From assembly GCF_004379255.2 (NCBI RefSeq), contig NC_056039.1, forward strand, positions 24,565,883 to 24,629,882: 64,000 bases of DNA, given 5' to 3'. This document shows positions 32,876 to 44,953 of this stretch, piece after piece. The position numbers and the translations under genes were made by a program. Origin of the DNA: Salvia splendens (Eukaryota; Streptophyta; Magnoliopsida; Lamiales; Lamiaceae). How positions within the stretch are numbered: position 1 is the stretch's first letter; the number at the start of each line of letters is the position of its first letter. The notes beneath the pieces were generated by a model. It was not told where the DNA came from and searched no databases. It worked only from the letters and a program-made list of their open reading frames with translations.

Positions 32876-34398
32876 TGATAAGGCTAATTTCATGCATCGG
32901 TCTAGGTATTTTATTTCGTGAAAACGCTGGGTCTAACGCATGTTTAAAGCCAGCTGTGTGAAGGTTTTCGCTAGATCCAGGAAAGGAAGAGGACGCTTGC
33001 ATGGTCCTAGGAAACTGGCGAAAGAGTGGACATTATGAAGAAAATTGCTTGACAGAGGAAGCCTCGGAGTTGAAGGGTAGAATAGGGATTTCTACGAAGA
33101 CTCTAGAAGGCTATGTCCGCATCTATAAAAGGAAGAAGCATGCAAGCTGGAGGGACCTTCTCGGTTGGAGGCCTCGCTAACAGCCTGTAGCTTAAGTTCA
33201 CTTTTCACACACTTGGGATCTAATTCGTGGAGGATCTCAGGTTCGCACTGGGGTTCACGTTTAGTTTTCGTACTTTGCTGATTTCGCCGAGCTCCGCTGT
33301 TCGAAGCTCGGTCCTCTGTTTCTTTGCTGAATATTTCTCTTATCTTAATGCAAGTTTCGTTTTCGCTTATGTTGATCGTGTTGATTTCTGTTTGTTGTTT
33401 ACTTGAATGCTGGAGTTGGAATTGTTGGAGTTGGTTGTTTTCGTGGATTATTGCAGGTTCGTGGTTGGATCTGGGAGAATGGAGTTTGTTTGTGGATGAA
33501 TCGGGGCTTTGTCTTGCTGATATTGTAGGATTGTCTGTGATTGTTGGAATTCGGAGTTGATCGGAGCAGATCTGTAAGAATCGGAGTTATGGAGTTGATT
33601 TTGATGGTTGTTGAGATCGGATGGCTTGGATCCGGAGTGGATTAAGCACTCGACGTGAATCTGAGCAGTGTTGATTTAAATTCATGCCTAGTTTACGTGT
33701 TTTCATTTCGCTTCGCCTAGTTTATGTCGATCTGATGTATTTCCGATTCGTAGCAAGTTTCTGACGTCCTGATTTCTATATTCTGTTTGAATCTAGGTAT
33801 GTGTTCTGTTTTCTCCATTTACGTATTTGAGTCGGTTAGGAAAATGCATGTCGTTGTTAGTCAGGGCATGAGTTGGTTGTTTGCAGCTTTTACCGTACTT
33901 TCTATATTTGGAGTCATGGTCCCCACTGCTTTTATTCTCTCTGTCTAGTCTTAATTAGTGAATCGTTTACCCGGTCTAGGAAGTGATTTTAATACCTCGC
34001 GGTCATGACGATGTTTGCTGTCAGTGTGTTTACAGTTTCCTAGGTCTAGCATTTACATTTCGTGCCTAGGACTAGAGTTAGGTAAAATTCTCAACCCTTT
34101 GCGTGGCAGCAGCCGCTTGTTTCCAGAGTCTCTAAGCACTACTATACGAATCCATCTTCGTGGGATCGACCCCGCTTCCCTATACTAATCCATAGTATTT
34201 GGGGTTGAGGGATTTAATTGTTGAAGGGGAGTCGAGTGTGTCCAACGACAGAAACACTCTGTGTTCCTTGAGTTCCTGGACCTAGTGATCCAGTGGATTT
34301 AAGAAGCGCGGTGTCTTGACCGAGCATCTGCATTAACTTTCTCTGTGCACACTTGCTCACTCCGCTCCTGAGTCATATCTTAGCGAGCACGCACTTCA
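32876..34398 (+). mobile_element. 3' LTR of element G
   Basis: 1523 bp, starting TGATAAGGCTAATTTCATGC and ending GCACGCACTTCA. It lacks 68 bp present in the 5' LTR; the gap is flanked by GTTTTC in the longer copy, so it fits deletion between short direct repeats. A further 6-bp difference accounts for the rest of the 74-bp length difference. Confidence 0.92.
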
Positions 34399-36623
34399 AT
34401 AGTCTTAGCGGTACGTAGGAAAGGTCTCCCTAAAAGTACTCCGCCAGACTCTGCAGATTCATTATCGCTCATCTTTATCACATGAAAATCAGCTGGGTAC
34501 AAGAAATCATGTATCCTAACTATCATATTCTCAAGCACTTCTTCATGGCAGATACACGACCTATCCGCTAGCTGGATCACTACTTTTGTATCTACCATAC
34601 TTACTCCTACCAGTTTCTTGTAAATGGAAAGCGGTAAAACATTTATTGAAGCCCCTAAATCACACATAGCATGCTCAATTTTTACATCACCAATAGAGAT
34701 GGGCAAAGTAAACATACCTGGATCATTGCATTTCGAAGGCAACCTCCGCTTCTGAATTACCGCGGAAACATTCTCGCCTATCAGAATTTTTCCACTAGGT
34801 CTAGCCTTACCAGCTATAAATTCCTTGATGAACTTGCTAAACACTGGAAATTTCAGAGCCTGTAAAAATGGTAGATTGATTTCCAACTTTCCAAAAATAT
34901 CCATGAAATCTACCGGCTCTTCTTTTTTTTTTCTTGGCCTCCCCCCGGCTTAGGAAGGGTTTCAGTCGCTTCCCCGCTCCTGTTTCAGCTGAGAACTCTC
35001 CGACTTCTTTCTTCTCCTCCTCCCTTACCAACTCTGGCCCTGGATCGAGGAAAAATGGTTCAGTTTCTCTAGGCAATGGTTTCTCCAAATCTCCTTCCCT
35101 GAGTTCATCTCTAATCATGGGATTGTTTGCAGCCAAGTTCCTTGGTCTAGAGGTTATACCCCATGTCTCCTTGCCCTCAAGGTAATTTGGCTAATATTGG
35201 CCCTGTCAGGCGGTTTTACTGAGGCAGGAATTTTACCCTCATTACCTCGCATGTCACTCAAGGAAGTAGCAATCTGTGACAACTGTCTTGCTAACATATC
35301 CATTGCCGCCTTTTGTTCTTGCTAAGTATCCTGAAGCTTGTGGACTACTTCATTGTTCGACTGTAAGTTGTTCTGCATGTGCTGTTGAGAACTGATGAGT
35401 TCGTGCACCATTTCATCAAGATTCCTTGGTGGCTTAGAACTCGGCTGACTGGGGCCGGGTCCTGCATTTTGGTTTGCTCCACTTCCTTGGGTCGGGCGAA
35501 TATTTCCTTGACCCCCTGAATTGTTGTTGAACTGATTTCCTTGACCTGGGTAGGTAGTTTGGAAATTCCTTTGGTGTGGTGGCACATAAGAGTTCCCCTG
35601 ATGGTTTTGATTCCTGTTTCCCCAGTTCGAGTGATCTCCCTGGTTCCGATTGTTCCAATTGCCTTGCCCTTCATGATTCCTCCAATTGCCCTGCCTCTTG
35701 GGCTGAGGTGCAAACTGTATACTCTGTTGTGGTGCTGGCTGGCTCTGTTCGTTATCAGACCATTTAAAATTTGGATGATTCCTCCAGGGTGCATCTCTTT
35801 GTTTCCGGGGGTTCCAACTTCCATCGGGATTCCAATTTCCCATCGCATTCACCTGGGCCTGGTAATCTCCTTCTTGGGATCCGTATTATTGTTGAAATTA
35901 GGACTCTCATGGACCAGACGGTTTCTCCTTCTCCGATGCCGCTGGCGAATTAGTTTTCTCGATAGCATTCAAAAGAGCCTTCTCGAGTCTATCTATCATT
36001 GCCTCCACCTTATCATCATCTTGTTCTCTCAGTGCATTCGCAGAACCTCTTCTCACAGCATTCCTTGGACTATCATATGTCTTCTTTGCATCTATCAATT
36101 TCCCCAAATCTCTCGTGCCTCACTTCCTCTATTCCGTGTAAAATACCCTATACTGGAGGAATTCATCAAGTTCTTCGACTCAGGAGTCGCTCCTTCATAA
36201 AACAGAGAATAGGTCTCTGCCTCTATCATCCGGTGATTCGGGCATGCATCCAACAATCCTTTGAACCTTGCCCAGTATTGGCTCAATGACTCGTCATAGT
36301 CCTGTTTGCGCTCTACTATCTCCTTCTTCAGAGCATTCGTCTTGTTGGATGGAAAGAAATAATCTAAAAACTCCAATTTAAAGTCTCTCCAAGTGCGGAT
36401 AGAATCCGGGGGTAACCGTAATAACCATGTGTTTGCCTCCCCCTTCAGAGTGAAAGGAATTGCGCGCAAACGGTAGTCCTCCTCCGTCGCATCATTTGGC
36501 CTCTTTTGGATGCTGCACAATTTACTGAATTCATTTAGAAACTCGTACGGGCACTCACTTCTTTGCCCAGAAAATGTCGGTAGGATGCCGAGCACATTCG
36601 TCTTGATCTCGATGGACCTCTGA
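34399..36623 (-). pseudogene. F gag (second, longer copy) and protease, broken
   Basis: On the minus strand, gag resumes at about 36620 with RSIEIKTNVLGILPTFSGQR and runs through GEANTWLLRLPPDSIR and DYFFPSNKTNALKKEI. It shifts frame near 36100 and 35900. The Asn/Gln/Gly-rich part is at 35852-35322, followed by a linker and the protease region 34904-34399 with DLGASINVLPLSIYKKLVG. The frame meets the LTR of G at 34398 and continues at 20506. Confidence 0.83.
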
Positions 36624-38029
36624 CGTGGGGCTTGTGTGTTGTGTGTAAATGCGATGCGCTATGCTTCTGGTATTATGCTAGATCGAGATGCCAAGTCCTA
36701 TGAATCCACTAGATCACTTGGTCTAGGAACTCAAGAGAACAAGGAATGCTCTGTCGTTGGGCACACTACACTCCCTTTCAAAGATCCCTCAACCCGAATA
36801 CTATGATTTAGTATAGAGAAGCATGATCCGACGAAGATGGACACGTAAGAAAGCATTTAGAAACATTGGACAAGGGCGGCTGCTGCCACGCAAACTGGGT
36901 TGAGGTTTAACTATGACTAGACCTAGGCAAGAAATGTAAATACTAGACCTAGGAAACTGCAAATATGCTGAGATCAAACATCATCAAGACTACGGGATAT
37001 TAAATTTACTTTAGATCGTGTAAATGGCTACTTAATAAAAGCAGACAGAAAGCATATAACAGTGGGGACCATAATTACAAAATTAGCAAGTACGGTAGAA
37101 AAGCTGCATATAACAAACTGAAACTCTAACTAACAACGACATGCATTCTTTTAACTGAATCAAACACGAAGATATGAGAAAACAGAGCACGTACCTAGAT
37201 TCGAACAGAATATAAAAGTTAGGTCATCGGAAACTTGCAACAAACCGGAAATAACAATAATCTACATTCACTAGACGGAATGAAATGAAAACACGAAGGC
37301 TAGGAATAAATTTAAACCAACTCTGCTCGGATTCACGTCGGATGCTTAATCCACTCCGGATCCAAGCGATCCGAACCAAACAACAACCTCAATCAACTCC
37401 ATAACTTCCGATCTAACAGATCTAAACCGATCAACACCGAATTCAAATGATTCCACTCAACTCAGCTACAATACCAAATTCAAACCTCTGATTCAACCAC
37501 CATTAAACTCTGATCAGCCCGATCCAGCCATTACTCTGCACAGATTCAGAGAACAATTGCGAAACGCATCCAACACAAGTAAACTAACTCAAACTCCAGA
37601 AAATCACAGAAGTGAAATCAGAAATCAACATTAACGACATGACAGAAAATTAAACTTGCATTAAAGACGGAAATATTCGGTAAAAATAGAGGACCGAGCT
37701 CCGAACAGTGAAGCTCGGTGAAATCCACAAAATACGAGAAAGTAAAATGGAACTTGTTTCTTCGCCCTCGACAGGACGGTGTTACAACCCACCTGAAATA
37801 CGAGAAAGCGAAAAGTGAACACAAAACGAAAACCACCCCAATTTCCCTCTAAGAACCCAAGTGTATAAAAGAAAAGTGAGCTACGAGCCACAAACTGTTA
37901 ATGAGGCCTCCACCGAGAAGGTCTCTCCAGAATGCATGCTTCCTTCTTTATATAGGCGCGGACTTAATCTTCTAGAACCTTCGTAGAAATCTCCATTCTA
38001 CCCTTCGGCTCCGAGATTTCATCCGTCTT
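36624..38029 (-). mobile_element. Extra internal LTR segment inside F gag
   Basis: This stretch matches the F 5' LTR (about 38752-40150), without the first about 180 bp and without the last bases CTTCA. On one side it is joined to gag at SNKTD, and on the other to gag at RSIEIKT. Junction 38029 shares CGTCTTG with both parents, and junction 36624 shares GTGGG. There is no target duplication, so it is a rearrangement and not an insertion. Confidence 0.85.
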
Positions 38030-38644
38030 GTTGGATGGAAAGAAATAATCTAAAAACTCCAATTTAAAGTCTCTCCAAGTGCGGATAGAATCCAGGGGTA
38101 ACCGTAATAACCATGTGTTTGCCTCCCCCTTCAGAGTGAAAGGAATTGCGCGCAAACGGTAGTCCTCCTCCGTCGCATCATTTGGCCTCTTTTGGATGCT
38201 GCACAATTTACTGAATTCATTTAGAAACTCGTACGGGCACTCACTTCTTCTCCCAGAAAATGTCGGTAGGATGCCGAGCACATTCGTCTTGATCTCGATG
38301 GACCTATGACGTGGGTTCGTCACTATGCCCTGTGCTGGCTCTCCATCTAAATGGGCAGTTAGTGACCCTATCTCTGGATCTGGGTCTACTACGTGTGCCA
38401 TGACTACTTCCTCTGTTTCCCCTGTTTCTGACTCTGTCTCTGACTCTGGTGGTGACTCCGGATCTTCACGTCCTGACGACGCCCAAGATTCGTCGCTAGT
38501 AAATCCACTCGGAAACGGATCTCCCGTGGTGAACCCTGATCTGGTGGTTACTGTGGAGGTGGTGTCCTTGACCTGCCAAATGAATTGACCTTGCTCCCAC
38601 CCAGACGAGTTACACCAGTGGATAGACCGTGAGCTTCTGCTCAT
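38030..38644 (-). pseudogene. F gag N-terminal part, first copy
   Basis: Start ATG at 38644 (MSRSSRSIHWCNSSGWEQGQ). It contains RSIEIKTNVLGILPTFSGRR and GEANTWLLRLPLDSIRTW and ends at FFPSNKTD, where the extra LTR segment begins. The piece from RSIEIKT to SNKT is present again at 36620-36330, so about 290 bp of gag is duplicated in F. Confidence 0.85.
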
Positions 38645-38726
38645 AAACTACAAATAAAAGGAAAGAAATTAAATCAAAACTATATACGCCAAAGACTCTA
38701 AACACTAACACAAATTACGCCATCCA

Positions 38727-38744
38727 TCCCCGGCAACGACGCCA
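38727..38744 (-). promoter_or_regulatory. Primer-binding site of element F (tRNA-Asp)
   Basis: The minus strand reads TGGCGTCGTTGCCGGGGA two bases after the 5' LTR end. It has one change from the G site, and the type is tRNA-Asp. Confidence 0.85.
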
Positions 38745-38746
38745 TT

Positions 38747-40330
38747 TGAAGTGGGGCTGTGTGTTGTGTGTAAATGCGATGCACTATGCTTCTGGTATTA
38801 TGCTAGGTCGAGATGCCAAGTCCTATGAATCCACTAGATCACTTGGTATAGGAACTCAATAGAACACGGAATGCTCTGTCGTTGGGCACTCTACACTCCC
38901 CTTCAATGATCCCTCAACCCGAATACTATGATTTAGTATAGAGAAGCAGGGGTCGATCCCACGAAGATGGACACGTAAGAAAGCATTTAGAAACTCTGGA
39001 CAAGGGCGGCTGCTGCAACGCAAACTGGGTTGAGGTTTAACTATGACTAGACCTAGGCAAGAAATGTAAACACTAGACCTAGGAAACTGTAAACATGTTG
39101 AGATCAAACATCATCAAGACTACGGGATATTAAATTTACTTCCTAGATCGTGTAAATGGCTACTTAATAAAAGCAGACAGAAAGCATATAACAGTGGGGA
39201 CCATAATTCCAAAATTAGCAAGTACGACAGAAAACCTGCAAATAACTAACTGAAACTCTAACTAACAACGACATGCATTCTTTTAACTGAATCAAACACG
39301 AAGATGGAGAAAACAGAGCACGTACCTAGATTCGAACATAATATAAAAGTTGGGTCGTCGGAAACTTGCAACAAACCGGAAATAACAATAATCTACATTC
39401 ACTAGACGGAATGAAAAGAAAACACGAAGGCTAGGCATAACTTAAACCAACTCTGCTCGGATTCACATCGGATCTTAATCCACTTCGGATCCAAGCGATC
39501 CGAACCAAACAACAACCTCAATCAACTCCATAACTTCCGATCTAACAGATCTAAACCGATCAACACCGAATTCAAACGATTCCACTCAACTCAGCTACAA
39601 TACCAAATTCAAACCTCCAATTCAACCACCAACAAACTCTGATCAACCCGATCCAGCCATTACTCTGCACAGATTCAGAGAACAATTGCGAAACGCATCC
39701 AACACAAGTAAACTAACTCAAACTCCAGAAAATCACAGAAGTGAAATCAGAAATCAACATCAACGACATGACAGAAAATTAAACTTGCATTAAACACAGA
39801 AATATTCGGTAAAAACAGAGGGCCGAGCTCCGAACAGCTAAGCTCGGTGAAATCCACAAAATACGAGAAAGTAAAATGGAACTTGTTTCTTCGCCCTCGA
39901 CAGGATGGTGTTACAACCCAACTGAAATACGAGAAAGCGAAAAGTGAACCCAAAACGTAAACCACCCCAATTTCCCTCTAAGAACCCAAGTGTATAAAAG
40001 AAAAGTGAGCCACGAGCCACAGACTGTTAATGAGGCCTCCACCGAGAAGGTCCCTCCAGAATGCATGCTTCCTTCTTTATATAGGCACGGACTTAATCTT
40101 CTAGAACCTTCGTAGAAATCTTCATTCTACCCTTCGGCTCCGAGATTTCCTCCGTCTTGCAATTTCCTTCATAATGCTCACTTCTTCACCAGTTTCCTCA
40201 GACATGTGATTGTCCTTTTCTTTTCCTGGACCTGGCGAAATTCTTCTACACACCTGGCTTAAAACGTGTGTTAGACCCAGTAAATCCTCGAATTTATCCC
40301 CTAGACCTATGCATGAAATTAGCCTTATCA
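38747..40330 (-). mobile_element. 5' LTR of element F
   Basis: It begins TGATAAGGCTAATTTCATGC at 40330 and ends ..CCCCACTTCA at 38747 (1584 bp). TATATAAA is at 40083-40076. It pairs with the 3' LTR at 7980-9565. Confidence 0.9.
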
Positions 40331-40335
40331 CCTGC

Positions 40336-40611
40336 CATTGCTTTTTAGGGTAGACTCTCTTCGTGAAATGACTCTTTTCCCCTTGTTTATGGTTGATCCT
40401 TCCCAACAATCCTTCTTCTCCATCTCGAGCCTTTTTGGCATGCATCCTGGTCAGTATTGCACCCTTCTGGCGCTTTTGTCACCTGAATTATCCGACCCCT
40501 TTCGTACTGACTGGTACCCTTTCCTGCACAATTTAGCAACTGTTTTGCAGATATAATCCAATTAAGCACGTTATACTGACCAGTAACAAAGGCCTAGAAT
40601 GCAACTTATCA
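40336..40611 (-). mobile_element. Solo LTR E, 5' part
   Basis: It begins TGATAAGTTGCATTCTAGGC at 40611, directly after the copia RNase H codons and the duplication ATCAC (40612-40616). It breaks at the F insertion (duplicated 5-mer at 40331-40335). The rest is at 7093-7979. Confidence 0.8.
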
Positions 40612-43362
40612 ATCACGGTTTAAACCTTTCGTTAACGGATCCACTAAGTTATCCACTGACCTTACGTAGTCAACTGCGATAACACCACTTGTGATCAATT
40701 GTCTGACGGTATTATGTCGCCGACGAATATGTCGAGACTTACCATTGTATAAGCCACTATGTACTCTCCCTATAGCTACTTGGCTATCACAGTGTATCAC
40801 TTCTGTCGGCACTGGCTTCTTCCAACATGGAATATCTTCTAGGAAGTTTCTAAGCCACTCGACTTCTTCCCCTGCTTTGTCTAAAGTGATAAACTCGGAT
40901 TCCATGGTGGATCGAGCTATACACGTTTGTTACGTTGACTTCCACGAGACACCTCTACCCCCCACAGTGAACACATATCCACTCGTCGAGAACGAGTCTT
41001 TTGAATCAGAGATCCAATTTGCATCACAGTACCCTTCAAGTACTTGGGGATATCTTGTGTACTGCAGCTCAAAGTTAAGAGTATACTTCAAGTATCTCAA
41101 AACTCTACGCAAAGCTTTCCAATGTTCCTTGTTTGGGTTGCTCGTATATTAGCTCAATTTATTCACCGTACACGCAAGATCTGGTCGGGTACAGTTTGTG
41201 ATAAACATCAAACTCCCTATGATCTTTACGTATTCTTCTTGAGCTACAGACTCTCCCGTGTGCTTACTCAAATGCACGTTGGGTTCAAATGGAGTTTTAG
41301 TTGGCTCACAATCAAACGAGTGAAATTTCTTTAGCACTTTCTCAATATAATGAGATTGTGTCAAAGCAATTCCCTCATGATTCCTTTTAATTTTGATTCC
41401 GAGAATCATATCAGCTAAACCCATATCTTTCATGTTGAAATTTCTCTTCAACGTATTTTTGGTTTCATTGATAATGGCACTATTGCTGCCCATAATCAAC
41501 ATATCATCTACATAAAGACACACAATAACAAAACCTTTATCTGAGTTCTTAATGTAAACACACTTATCACACTCATTGATAGTGAACCCATTTAACAACA
41601 TCACATTGTCAAACTTCAAGTGTCATTGCAAAGGCGCTTGTTTTAATCCATATAGAGACCTCACTAGTTTGTATACCTTCCGTTCTTGGCCAGGTACTAC
41701 AAACCCTTCAGGTTGCTCCATATTAATTTCTTCCTCCTATTCACCATTCAGAAAGGCAGTTTTCACATCCATTTGGTGAATCTCAAGACTATACATAACA
41801 GCAATTGCAAGAAGCACCCGAATACAAGTGATTCTTGTAACAGGTGAATATGTGTCGAAGAAGTCATATCCTTCTTGCTGCTTAATGCCTTTCACAACTA
41901 GGCTAGCTTTGTACTTTTCAATAGTACCATCAGTTTTATATTTCCTTCTCAGGATCCACTTGCACCCTATGGTCTTACAACCTTCTGACAGGTCTACTAA
42001 CACCCATGTGTTATTTCTCATAATTGATTCAATTTCACTATTGATCGCTTCTATCCAGAATAGCGCATCTGGTCCAGACAATGCTTCGTTCACTGACTTT
42101 GGTTCGTCATCCAACATAAAAGTTATGAAGTCGAGACCAAATGTCTTAGCAACTTTAACTCTTTTACCACGTCTTGGTTCTACACACTAAGGACTTGACC
42201 TCATCCTTTTTGGAGGATTAGAACTAGTGGATTCATACATCATTCTATCACTAGAACGATTCTCCTGCCTCTTGCAAGGGTAAACATTCTCAAAGAATAT
42301 AGCATTCCTTGACTCAATCGTTGTTCTTTCAGCCACGCCAAGCACATCTGACCTATGGACTAGGAAACGATAGGCACTACTATTAAGTGCATGGCCAATA
42401 AAGATGCAATCGACTGTTTTAGGTCCTATTGCAACTTGTTTCGGAGGTGGCACTTCTACCTTAGCTAAACACCCCCACACTTTGAGGTATGAATACGAAG
42501 GTTTCTTCCCTTTCCACAACTCATAAGGAGTCACATCCCTATTTTTTAGTGAAATCTTGTTCAAGATATAATTCGCCGTTAACACAGCCTCCCCCCATAT
42601 GTTCTGGGGTAATCCTGAATTAATCAACAGAGCATTCATCATCTCTTTTAGTGTTCGATTTTTGCGTTCAGCAACACCATTCGACTGAGGAGAATATGGA
42701 GCTGTGGTTTGGTGAATTATACCACTTGCATGACATAATTCTGCAAACGGCGCTACATACTCACCACCTCTATCACTTCGAACACACTTAATTTGACAAT
42801 TAAGTTTATTTTCAGCTTCACTTTTGAAGTCTTTGAACGCTTCAATTGCCTCATCTTTACTTATTAATAAATAAAGGTAACAATACCTTGTGTAATCATC
42901 TATAAACATGATGAAATACTTTTTACCACCTCTTGTTTGCACAAATTTCAAATCACATACGTCTGTATGGATCAACTCAAGAGGTTTTGTGCTTCGCTCT
43001 ACTAAATGGAACAGCAACTTAGCCATTTTAGCTTCAACACACACTTCACATCTTTCTTGTGAGTTAAACTTATATACTTTTAGTATATTAAGATTTACTA
43101 ATCTTTTTATAGCATTTAGATTTACATGTCCCATTTTGTTATGCCATAAATCAGAGCACTCAAGCAAATAAGAGAATGTGTCATTTTTCTTATTGCTTAT
43201 GCCTTTTCCACGATGAATGACCGTAACATTCAGCTCAAAAAGTCCATTCTCTAAGCGGCCTTCACCTATGAACTTTCCATACTTGGTCAACGTAACCTTT
43301 TCACACTCAAATTCTAGTGAAAATGCATGATTTACTAGAAGTGAGTCTGACAACAAATTACT
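40612..43362 (-). pseudogene. Copia D pol: integrase, RT and RNase H, 5'-truncated and broken
   Basis: On the minus strand it begins within the gag-pre-integrase region ([37 protein letters not shown] with C..C after it). The integrase core follows ([42 protein letters not shown]), then RT (NTWVLVDL, GCKWILRRKYKTDG, QMDVKTAFLNGE and the active-site YVDDMLIMG). RNase H comes last ([29 protein letters not shown] region, HIRRRHNTVRQLI, DPLTKGLNRD). Integrase before RT is the Ty1/copia order. In-frame stops lie near 41738, 41627 and 41149. Gag and protease are missing, and the 5' edge touches element H. Confidence 0.88.
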
Positions 43363-43406
43363 ATATCAGATGCGTTCCTAGAAGAGCATCTTTATTGCGT
43401 GGGAAA

Positions 43407-44948
43407 TGTTAGGTTTGGTATACTGAAAAACATGTTTCGAGCACGAATAGAATCTTTCTTGTATACGAAAAACTCTACAATCCACTTTTAACTCGATTCA
43501 GTATTATTCGAGCAGTGTCGCACGAATAGAATCACTAATATTATTACATTGTGTTTGCTGGTGCATTTATAAGATGTTTTACAAACATTTAAATGTATAA
43601 GAAGCAAACAAAGTCTAAGTCTTTTGCTTAGTAGACCGGTTGTAGGCGTCGTCCACTTTAAGGTAACACGGTCGATTCTATGCAATGCTTTGCAAAAGCG
43701 AAAGATGAATTTCACAACCTAGATAGGCTTTGGCTACCCATCGTGAAATGTTGCAATGTTAGTCCGATTATTTGTAAGCCTTACTGAAATAAGATGACAT
43801 TAGTGTGGTATAGCACTGAACGGATCTAACAGCAAGACATGTCTTCATGCTATCTACTGGAAGACTATGTCTTGATAAACAACTATTTCTTAATCAACAT
43901 ACTTTAGTATTGAGCATATGTTATTGATTATGCACCACTTTGACTTATCAAATGGTGCGGATTTTTCGCAACCCAATAATCCTTATATATTGGGTAGTGG
44001 TAATTAATATCTAGCGGTGCTAGGATTGCTATTATGTTTAATCGCGCGCCTGGTGAGTCTGGCTTGATAATGTCCCCAAGAGGAGCTCGAACAAGTTTTT
44101 ATTATTCGGAAACTGACCAGTTAGAATTTAATTATTCCATGAATAATAAATAAGTGTTTCTTGCTAAGTCCACTCTTGGAATAATAAGATGTTAATTAAT
44201 TAAGTATATAGGAGACACTAATTAATTAATGGATATTTCTATCTTAAGCACGAGAAATAATCATTTAAACAAGAAAGCCATGATTACTTATAATTTCGGA
44301 TTTGGATGGGCAGTGCAATATTACTTCTGTAGTGGCTGCTCATAATATTCCAATATAAGCTTGTATTAAATTGTGGGTGCAATTTAATTAGTAAAAAGCT
44401 AATTGGGGGAAGCCATATCCAAAACCTTCCATAGATCCCTGACTGGACCCAATAATAACTTAATATAAATTGGAGAATAAACGAGACAGAAACATCATTA
44501 TTATTTATTATGAAATTTTCGTCCATCTCTAATTATTAGAGGAGCTCGAAATTTTCAGCTCTCCTCCGTGAGATTTTTCAGCTCCTCCTCCGTGAGGATT
44601 TTTTCTGTCTTCTTTATTCGAGTCCTAGTATTTTGATAAGATCAGCCCACCTTGATATCAAGATATAGTTTGGGAACCAGTCAGAAGATCTGTGGTCTAG
44701 TGCTGAAGATCATCGTGGAGAAGGCGCGAGCAATCGATTTTTCTTTGAAGAATCAAATCGGTAACTCTAAACCGTAGAAATCATGTTTAGGATTTACTTT
44801 CTTTAAGCATGAATTATTTGCGTTCTAGCATGCAATTATCTGTTTAACATGTCAATTGATTAATCGCATAATCGGTCAAATATATCCTTATCTGATTTAT
44901 TTGTTTTGTACAAGTCTTCCGCTGAGCAAGGGGCACCAAACTCCAACA
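43407..44948 (+). mobile_element. Solo LTR B
   Basis: It starts TGTTAGGTTTGG and ends CCAAACTCCAACA, so the termini are near-perfect inverted repeats. The perfect target duplication GGAAA is at 43402-43406 and 44949-44953. It is 1542 bp, with no internal region, and is inserted in H. Sequence order and long blocks match LTR A (4700-6162). Confidence 0.92.
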
Positions 44949-44953
44949 GGAAA

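Larger units (their letters stand above)
20507..34398 (+). mobile_element. Athila-type gypsy element G (plus strand), inserted in F
   Basis: A complete 13.9-kb element with 5' LTR 20507-22103, 3' LTR 32876-34398 and a perfect target duplication ATAGT (20502-20506 and 34399-34403). The F protease reading frame stops at one border and resumes at the other, so insertion into F is certain. The two LTRs differ by about 23 substitutions (by-eye count) plus a 68-bp and a 6-bp gap, roughly 1.5% divergence. G has the same gene order as F. Confidence 0.93.
7980..40330 (-). mobile_element. Athila-type gypsy element F (minus strand), nested host of G and J
   Basis: A full-length Ty3/gypsy element with 5' LTR 40330-38747 and 3' LTR 9565-7980. 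The flanking 5-mers are TCTGC (7975-7979) and CCTGC (40331-40335), a target duplication with one change. In order on the minus strand it has a tRNA-Asp primer site, gag (partly duplicated), protease, RT/RNase H, integrase, a third ORF, hairpin repeats and the 3' LTR. Element G sits in its protease region and solo LTR J in its 3' region. The two LTRs differ at roughly 3% of sites (by-eye count over about 700 bp), more than those of G, as the nesting requires. Confidence 0.88.
4446..43362 (-). mobile_element. Copia element D (Ty1/copia), 5'-truncated, heavily interrupted
   Basis: Read on the minus strand: pol from 43362, the end of pol resuming at 7092-7040 after the nested insertions, a purine tract at 6472-6460, then the 3' LTR 6459-4446. 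The pieces belong together because the RNase H end stops at 40612 at the border of solo LTR E and resumes in frame at 7092 behind the same 5-bp duplication. The 5' LTR, gag and protease are absent, and the 5' side abuts Athila-type element H at about 43362. It is the host for solo LTRs A and E and, through E, for gypsy elements F and G. Confidence 0.8.

Noticed and set aside
43363..44948. Solo LTR B first considered the 5' LTR of copia D
   Set aside because: B reads on the plus strand (TATA-like region and family orientation as in LTR A), has its own perfect GGAAA duplication, and lies inside Athila-type sequence of H, not next to copia pol.
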